Of a stretch of 9,611 bases of DNA, positions 5,673-9,611 are shown piece after piece. This stretch comes from UBA11579 sp039714215 (GTDB lineage Bacteria; Chloroflexota; Anaerolineae; Anaerolineales; UBA11579). The DNA lies in NCBI GenBank assembly GCA_039714215.1, contig JBDLJU010000118.1, positions 1-9,611 of the forward strand. The letters run 5' to 3'. Numbering within the stretch: position 1 is the stretch's first letter; the number at the start of each line of letters is the position of its first letter. The notes below the pieces were generated by a model that saw nothing but the letters and a program-made list of their open reading frames with translations, did no database searches and was not told where the DNA came from. The translations under genes and the position numbers were made by a program.

Positions 5673-6584
5673 CTAGTTACTATCAGCAGCGCAGCGGAAC
5701 CCGATACTTGGACTGAAGTAATAGGGAGAAACGTTGCCTGTCACCCAAATGCGGAGATCATACCCAGCGTAGGCTTTACTGCCCCCATGCAGGTAGCGGT
5801 AGTGCTCGTACTTATGCACAGAGCCGGACCACTCTTCAACATTGCCGGCCACATCGTAAAGGCCAAATGGGCTGGGAGAATCAATCGTCGGGTAACCATC
5901 ATAGCTATCACCGTTGTAGAAACCAACTGGGGTGGTATCCCCAATCCGTCCATGGTACAGCTCAAATGGATCTTTGCTGGAATAAAAGTTTGCATTTTCT
6001 TCAGAGATTTCATTGCCCCAGGGAAAAGCCAGGCCGTCAGTGCCTCTGGCAGCTTTCTCCCACTCATGGTCTGTGGGCAGCCTGCCGCCCTGGTACTCGC
6101 AGTATGCTTCTGCACCAAACCAGGTCACATTTGTCACCGGGTGGTTTTCATAGCCCTCACGGACAACAAACTGGTCACCAACTAAACTCACCCGCAGACC
6201 TTCAGCCTCCAGGGGGTAATGTGCCCAATCACCAGCGGCAATCTCAAATTCATGCCGGTAAGCGTTGAACTCATCACCGTGGTAATAGCCGACAATCTCA
6301 TTATCCACAATTTTTATGGTCCCTGCAGTCAGGGCTTCATTCAGATAATCTGCGAACTGCTGGTTGGTCACCTCGGTAATCATGATTTGATAATCATAAT
6401 CAATCAGAACTTCATGATCAAACTGCCCGTAAAGAAATTCTCCAGCCGGGACGAGCGCCCACGCTTCTGGATCAACCCCGGGATCAACGATCAAGGCCGG
6501 GCCTTGGTCAACCGGATAAGATCCGCAAGCGCTCAGAAGTCCTAAAATCAGCAGTAGAAATGCTACTCGCGTCAGTGTTTTCAT
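5673..6584 (-). CDS. SUMF1/FGE-sulfatase-domain lipoprotein, apparently non-catalytic
   Basis: A 303-residue exported lipoprotein: signal peptide with lipobox LSAC (Cys20), then a SUMF1 (formylglycine-generating enzyme-like) fold. Recognisable family blocks are VPAGEF (45-50), EVTNQQFADYL (71-81), HPVTNVTWFGAEAYCEYQGG (148-167) leading into RLPTDHEWEKAARG, FPWGNE (187-192), PFGLYDVAGNVEEWS (239-253), HGGS (266-269) and IGFRCA (294-299). The C-terminal Cys pair that forms the active site of true formylglycine-generating enzymes is not present; the only cysteines are 20, 162 and 298. It is therefore more likely a binding or maturation protein. NirV, a SUMF1 protein found beside nitrite reductase genes, is a precedent. 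ATG at 6584 overlaps the upstream stop (TAATG) and is preceded by AGGAGG, indicating translational coupling. Confidence 0.88.
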   Translation of the reverse strand: MKTLTRVAFLLLILGLLSACGSYPVDQGPALIVDPGVDPEAWALVPAGEFLYGQFDHEVLIDYDYQIMITEVTNQQFADYLNEALTAGTIKIVDNEIVGYYHGDEFNAYRHEFEIAAGDWAHYPLEAEGLRVSLVGDQFVVREGYENHPVTNVTWFGAEAYCEYQGGRLPTDHEWEKAARGTDGLAFPWGNEISEENANFYSSKDPFELYHGRIGDTTPVGFYNGDSYDGYPTIDSPSPFGLYDVAGNVEEWSGSVHKYEHYRYLHGGSKAYAGYDLRIWVTGNVSPYYFSPSIGFRCAADSN

Positions 6585-8062
6585 TATTTTGCCTCCTGCT
6601 GTTCTTCAATTAATTCATTCTCCCAGTGTCCCTTCTTCTTGAACAAATCTACCAGCCGCCAGATCATAAACCCAGCAAGGGCGATCAGTAAAGTAGCCAA
6701 ACCAATTTCTACACACAGCATCAAGGTGTCGACCAGGGCCTGCTGGGCATATTCTGAAATGAATAATCGTTTGAGGAAGAACACGACTGCTGCCCCGAAA
6801 GCCAGGTCTGAGGAGATTATCACAATCCAGCCAAACCACTTACGGGCTTTCCCCTTGAGGCCCATCATGTCGGCGAAATAGAACAACAAGATCGTGGCGG
6901 TGATTGCTGCGAGCACATGCCAGTGCCCAGACAGCTCAATCCGCTCTTCTCTCGAAGGCCACTCCCGGATAATCTCTTCTAATTTGATCGCAAAGAAGAT
7001 GCCCACAAACGATGTGGTGAAGTTCATGAACAGCATCTGCCAGGTAGCGCCAAACTTGAGGGGATCATGGAACAATGCTTTAAACTTTTGACCAAAGGTA
7101 GCTTTCTCGATCCCCTGTTCTGCAATCCGATCTTTGATCAACGTGCTCCAGTTGTAGATCAAGAGGAGCAGACCGGCCAAGAGGATCAATGTTGAGCCGC
7201 CATAGATGATTGTGTGCGCAAGGAACTGATACGGCACCACCATCCAGACACCCAGGGTAATAATAATTGTGCCAACGATCATCATCGGCATCGCAATTTT
7301 ATGCAGCACACCTTTGAAATCAATCCATTTGCCAACAATCAAGGCGCAGGCGACTGCGATCAGGGTGAGCATGATATGGAGGTGTCCAATAATCGCGAGC
7401 ATCAATGGGTCTTTCCCCGGTAAGCGGACGACGTTTTCCGCCAGGAAAGTCTCAAACCCGTTTCCGGTGAATGAAGCTGGGACAGCGCCAAACAGCGCCG
7501 ATCCTAAGGTGGCTACTGCCATCACAAAGAAAGCGGTCAGCTCAAGATCAATCCCTTTCTTGGTATGAGAATACTCGCCCTTCTCGATCCGGTATTCTTT
7601 GTGTCCCGGCCATAAAGCCACCGCCAGTAATAAACCGGCAAAGAACATCAAAGAGTCACCAAAAATGAACACCCCGTGCCAGACCCAGTTATGCCCAAAG
7701 TAAGCAAAGAGCAAGCCAAAAATCAGGGCAGTCAGATACCCCACGGTGATCGTCCCATTGATCATCGTCCGGAAATAGCTCTTCATCTTATCTTTGTAGA
7801 GTCCAGTGATGAAGTAAACCTCCACGGCAACCACCGCGTTGGCGATCGTATGATAGAGGATCACAATCCGGCCTTCCCGTTCAGCTGGGATCATCACCAT
7901 GCCGAAGGTCTTAATGATCCAGGCGCTGACTCCCCACTCTACCATTGGCCCTGAAAGCATGCCAAAAAGTCCTGCAACCAAAGAGATGGCCGCGATGCCA
8001 GTTAGAGCCAGGCCTTTGGTGGATGAAAAGAGGTATGTAAGTCGTTTTTTGATTCCTTCCAT
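6584..8062 (-). CDS. 12-helix membrane protein, divergent haem-copper oxidoreductase-like
   Basis: A 492-residue membrane protein with twelve hydrophobic segments (about 17-43, 64-88, 100-123, 127-151, 171-196, 221-246, 255-276, 283-303, 338-359, 380-400, 410-431, 441-470). Length and helix count equal those of haem-copper oxidoreductase catalytic subunits. Putative ligands also fit in part: His71 in helix 2, GHLH (His227, His229) in helix 6 and GHWH (His380, His382) in helix 10; the helix 10-11 stretch resembles the family's HxH region. The usual CuB His-His pair of helix 7 and the helix 6 Tyr are missing; only His283 (LAHTII) is found near there. It may be a remodelled NO- or O2-reducing enzyme, or a haem-b quinol oxidase-like partner of the cytochromes. 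AGGAG lies seven bases before the ATG. It is the first gene of a two-gene operon. Confidence 0.6.
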   Translation of the reverse strand: MEGIKKRLTYLFSSTKGLALTGIAAISLVAGLFGMLSGPMVEWGVSAWIIKTFGMVMIPAEREGRIVILYHTIANAVVAVEVYFITGLYKDKMKSYFRTMINGTITVGYLTALIFGLLFAYFGHNWVWHGVFIFGDSLMFFAGLLLAVALWPGHKEYRIEKGEYSHTKKGIDLELTAFFVMAVATLGSALFGAVPASFTGNGFETFLAENVVRLPGKDPLMLAIIGHLHIMLTLIAVACALIVGKWIDFKGVLHKIAMPMMIVGTIIITLGVWMVVPYQFLAHTIIYGGSTLILLAGLLLLIYNWSTLIKDRIAEQGIEKATFGQKFKALFHDPLKFGATWQMLFMNFTTSFVGIFFAIKLEEIIREWPSREERIELSGHWHVLAAITATILLFYFADMMGLKGKARKWFGWIVIISSDLAFGAAVVFFLKRLFISEYAQQALVDTLMLCVEIGLATLLIALAGFMIWRLVDLFKKKGHWENELIEEQQEAK

Positions 8063-8111
8063 GTAAAGTCTCCTATGATTATTTTTCTTAAAACCACAAA
8101 GGTAAAAACGT

Positions 8112-8127
8112 TGTGAATATCTTCACT
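8112..8127 (-). promoter_or_regulatory. CRP/FNR-like operator upstream of the 12-helix gene
   Basis: On the plus strand the bases read TGTGA-ATATCT-TCACT, one change from TGTGA-N6-TCACA, with an internal GTGAA/TTCAC inverted repeat. The centre is about 57 bases upstream of the ATG at 8062. If it works as a class II activator site, transcription would start near 8078, with a poor -10 (TAAGAA) at 8090-8085. A better -10 hexamer, TACAAT on the minus strand at 8156-8151, would instead place the site downstream of the start, suggesting repression. The regulator gene lies immediately upstream. Confidence 0.5.
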
Positions 8128-8182
8128 TATTTTTATCACGGAAAACTCATATTGTATTTGACTTATGTTAAATTAAATATTG

Positions 8183-8201
8183 CCAACTGTTCCCCAACTG
8201 T
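8183..8201. repeat. Direct repeat, two copies of CCAACTGT spaced 11 bp apart
   Basis: CCAACTGT occurs at 8183-8190 and 8194-8201, so the copies are on the same face of the helix. It lies between the stop of the CRP-like gene and the 12-helix gene. Such spacing is seen in tandem-site operators, but two 8-mers are weak evidence. Confidence 0.4.
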
Positions 8202-8210
8202 AAAAATTAA

Positions 8211-8927
8211 TTAATCAATTACTGAGGATTCATCTCTATTTAACAGGTGTACACAGGCCAGCCTGGCCATTTCATCGGGGTTTTTTACCGAGATGATATG
8301 CCGGTCAGATTCGATCAAATCCAGCTCTCGAAATTCACCTAAGATTCGGCTGATGACCACCGAGTTGGATGCCACATGCGCAGCCAGCTGCTGAATGGTG
8401 TTCTCATGTCGATCAATTTCAATAGTTCCTTGCTTGCTTTTATCCAGCAAGATAATTGCCAGCCGTTCCCGCACCGGGCGAAAAGAAAGGTCCGCATATT
8501 TTGCGATTAGCTTCCGATTCCGCCTGGCAAGTACCGGCAGCAGCCCCAGGCCAAGTTCGGGAAATCGCTCCAACCCCTCATTAAAGGTTTGGGAATCCGC
8601 TCTCCAGATCAAACTATTCTTGTATGCAAGGGCAGTCACAGGATTGGGTAAAGAATCAATTGCTGGAACCTCATTAAACATGATCACCGGCTTGATCACC
8701 GCGATGATATCTTCCTGTCCCTCTCTGCCGAGCTTATATAAATGGACTTCACCGCGGAGAAGGACACACAAACCGAACGGTGGCGCTTCTTCATGAAAAA
8801 TAGTGTTCCCTGCAGGGATGCGGAGAATCTCTCCAGACCGGAGAATAGTAGTAATATCTCGCGTTGAGAGATTTTTAAAATACTCAACTTTTTTCATCCG
8901 GTTGATCAGGGAATTCTCGTTATCCAT
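8211..8927 (-). CDS. CRP/FNR-family transcription regulator without Fe-S cysteines
   Basis: A 238-residue regulator. The N-terminal cyclic-nucleotide-binding-type beta barrel covers about residues 14-120 (VEYFKNLSTRDITTILRSGE, FGLCVLLRGEVHLYKLG), a long dimer helix about 122-160, and a winged helix-turn-helix about 176-214 (NTIQQLAAHVASNSVVISRI, ending LGEFRELDLIE). The N-terminal Cys cluster of FNR is absent (the only cysteines are 54 and 225), and the Arg-Ser cAMP-contact motif of CRP is not seen, so it may sense another ligand, for example NO or CO through haem as in DNR/CooA-type relatives. In the recognition helix, the Arg-Glu pair of CRP is replaced by Ser-Val, so site preference could differ. 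It sits upstream of the 12-helix gene on the same strand with its own promoter, and may control the neighbouring redox operons. Confidence 0.92.
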   Translation of the reverse strand: MDNENSLINRMKKVEYFKNLSTRDITTILRSGEILRIPAGNTIFHEEAPPFGLCVLLRGEVHLYKLGREGQEDIIAVIKPVIMFNEVPAIDSLPNPVTALAYKNSLIWRADSQTFNEGLERFPELGLGLLPVLARRNRKLIAKYADLSFRPVRERLAIILLDKSKQGTIEIDRHENTIQQLAAHVASNSVVISRILGEFRELDLIESDRHIISVKNPDEMARLACVHLLNRDESSVID

Positions 8928-8966
8928 TGTATCCTTTTATGCTGAGAGTAGAGGAGCGTACCCTCT

Positions 8967-8972
8967 ATTATA
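8967..8972 (-). promoter_or_regulatory. Likely -10 element of the CRP-like regulator gene
   Basis: The minus strand reads TATAAT about 40 bases before the ATG at 8927, with no good -35 hexamer upstream. A small inverted repeat (TAGAGG at 8949-8954 and CCTCTA at 8962-8967) touches the -10 and spans the probable transcription start, so it could be an autoregulatory operator. This is weak evidence. Confidence 0.5.
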
Positions 8973-9101
8973 AACTGCTTTCCATCCAAAAAAACACTGA
9001 TCAACCCAAAATTAAAATAATTTAGAAATACTGACCTGACGACACAAAGCATCACCGGGAGATTACTCCGATGCACGATCAATTCGATGCTTCGTTTCGA
9101 T

Positions 9102-9130
9102 AAAAAAAGAACACCCGGAAAGGGCGTTCT
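9102..9130 (-). terminator. Rho-independent terminator of the MFS transporter gene
   Basis: On the minus strand AGAACGCCC pairs with GGGTGTTCT (one G-T pair) around a TTTCC loop and is followed by a run of Ts. It lies about 20 bases after the transporter stop codon and separates that gene from the regulator. Confidence 0.88.
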
Positions 9131-9152
9131 CCAGGATTAAGATAAAACTAAA

Positions 9153-9611
9153 TCAGTCAGCAGAGGCTGCTTCGACAGCGCCGCGGATATACTGTTTCCC
9201 CTCTTCTTCTACATGCATTACAGCGGGGATCATCAAGCCAACGACACCCATCAAAATGGTTACCGTCCCACTGACAAGATAAGGGAATTGAATTCCGAAA
9301 GTATCTGCCATTGGCCCGGCAACCAGCAAACCGAGGGGGGCCATGGCAGATGCGCCAGCGCCAAGCAAACCCATTACCCGTCCCTGCATTTCCGGTGCAA
9401 TCGAGCTTTGCATGATCGCGCCAATACCTCCATTGGTTAATGGGAGCGTGAGGCCAGCCAGGACACCAAATGCCAGTGCGATGTAGAAAGCGTTGGCGGG
9501 GAGTAAACCTAAAGCCAGAAAACCTGCGCCCACCCCAAACAGACCGATCATACTGGTAATTATTTTCTTCTTAAAACCGCCCCAGACACCGAGCAACAAA
9601 CTGCCGCCAAT
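9153..9611 (-). CDS. MFS transporter, C-terminal part (cut by window edge)
   Basis: The last 152 residues are visible and the reading frame is open to the right edge, so the true start lies outside. It has a loop motif GGSLLLGVWGGFKKK typical of major facilitator proteins, then four or five hydrophobic segments, and a second conserved stretch with PEMQGRVMGLLGAGASAMAP and LLVAGPMADTFG. This pattern (P-E-x-Q-G-R, then P-L-G, then G-P-x-A-D) is usual in the MFS_3/macrolide-efflux-like drug exporters. The tail after the last helix is short and charged (HVEEEGKQYIRGAVEAASAD). It ends in TGA at 9153 with its own terminator downstream. It is probably a proton-driven efflux pump; the substrate cannot be told, and a functional link to the redox genes is not suggested by the layout. 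Confidence 0.88.
   Translation of the reverse strand: MGGSLLLGVWGGFKKKIITSMIGLFGVGAGFLALGLLPANAFYIALAFGVLAGLTLPLTNGGIGAIMQSSIAPEMQGRVMGLLGAGASAMAPLGLLVAGPMADTFGIQFPYLVSGTVTILMGVVGLMIPAVMHVEEEGKQYIRGAVEAASAD

Noticed and set aside
5673..6584. SUMF1 protein as a true formylglycine-generating enzyme
   Set aside because: The C-terminal catalytic Cys pair is absent and no sulfatase gene is nearby.
9597..9599. TTG at 9599 as the start of the MFS gene
   Set aside because: The frame stays open to the edge and the preceding residues (IGGS) complete a conserved MFS loop, so the gene begins outside the window.

Overview
The window looks like a piece of a bacterial chromosome, probably from an anaerobic or facultative member of the Chloroflexota (Anaerolineae-like). 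This is inferred from the style of the proteins: SUMF1-domain lipoproteins, Cache-HAMP sensors, multiheme lipoproteins and an FNR/CRP regulator without an iron-sulfur cluster. No rRNA or other marker is present, so the assignment is tentative. No insertion sequence, tRNA, rRNA or CRISPR array was seen.

Layout. Positions 1-2227 (minus strand, GC-rich) hold a compact operon read right to left: a Cache-HAMP membrane sensor with no output domain, a DUF985-type cupin, and the start of a short-chain dehydrogenase cut by the window edge. Positions 2228-2527 are an AT-rich divergent control region with a promoter for the sensor operon and three palindromic elements in front of the next operon. Positions 2528-5308 (plus strand) encode two paralogous octaheme c-type cytochrome lipoproteins, each with seven CXXCH motifs and one CXXCK at the second haem, followed by a six-helix membrane protein of unknown family. 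A perfect 15-bp hairpin lies between the two cytochrome genes. Positions 5309-5672 are a convergent gap filled with five perfect inverted repeats, at least two of which look like terminators. Positions 5673-8062 (minus strand) hold a 12-helix membrane protein resembling a divergent haem-copper oxidoreductase, overlapped by one base (TAATG) by a SUMF1-domain lipoprotein gene. A CRP/FNR-family regulator (8211-8927) lies just upstream on the same strand. The C-terminal part of an MFS transporter (9153-9611) closes the window.

How the genes may work together. The two haem-rich lipoproteins, the six-helix protein, the 12-helix haem-protein candidate, the SUMF1 lipoprotein and the regulator make a plausible undescribed respiratory or detoxification module at the cell surface. 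Lysine-ligated haems (CXXCK) are catalytic in the NrfA and octaheme nitrite reductase families, and CRP/FNR regulators near haem-copper-like proteins often control nitrogen-oxide metabolism. An N-oxide, NO or sulfur-oxyanion substrate is therefore a reasonable hypothesis, but the sequence does not prove any substrate. Similar CRP-like sites precede both the cytochrome operon and the 12-helix gene, which hints that the two converging operons are co-regulated.
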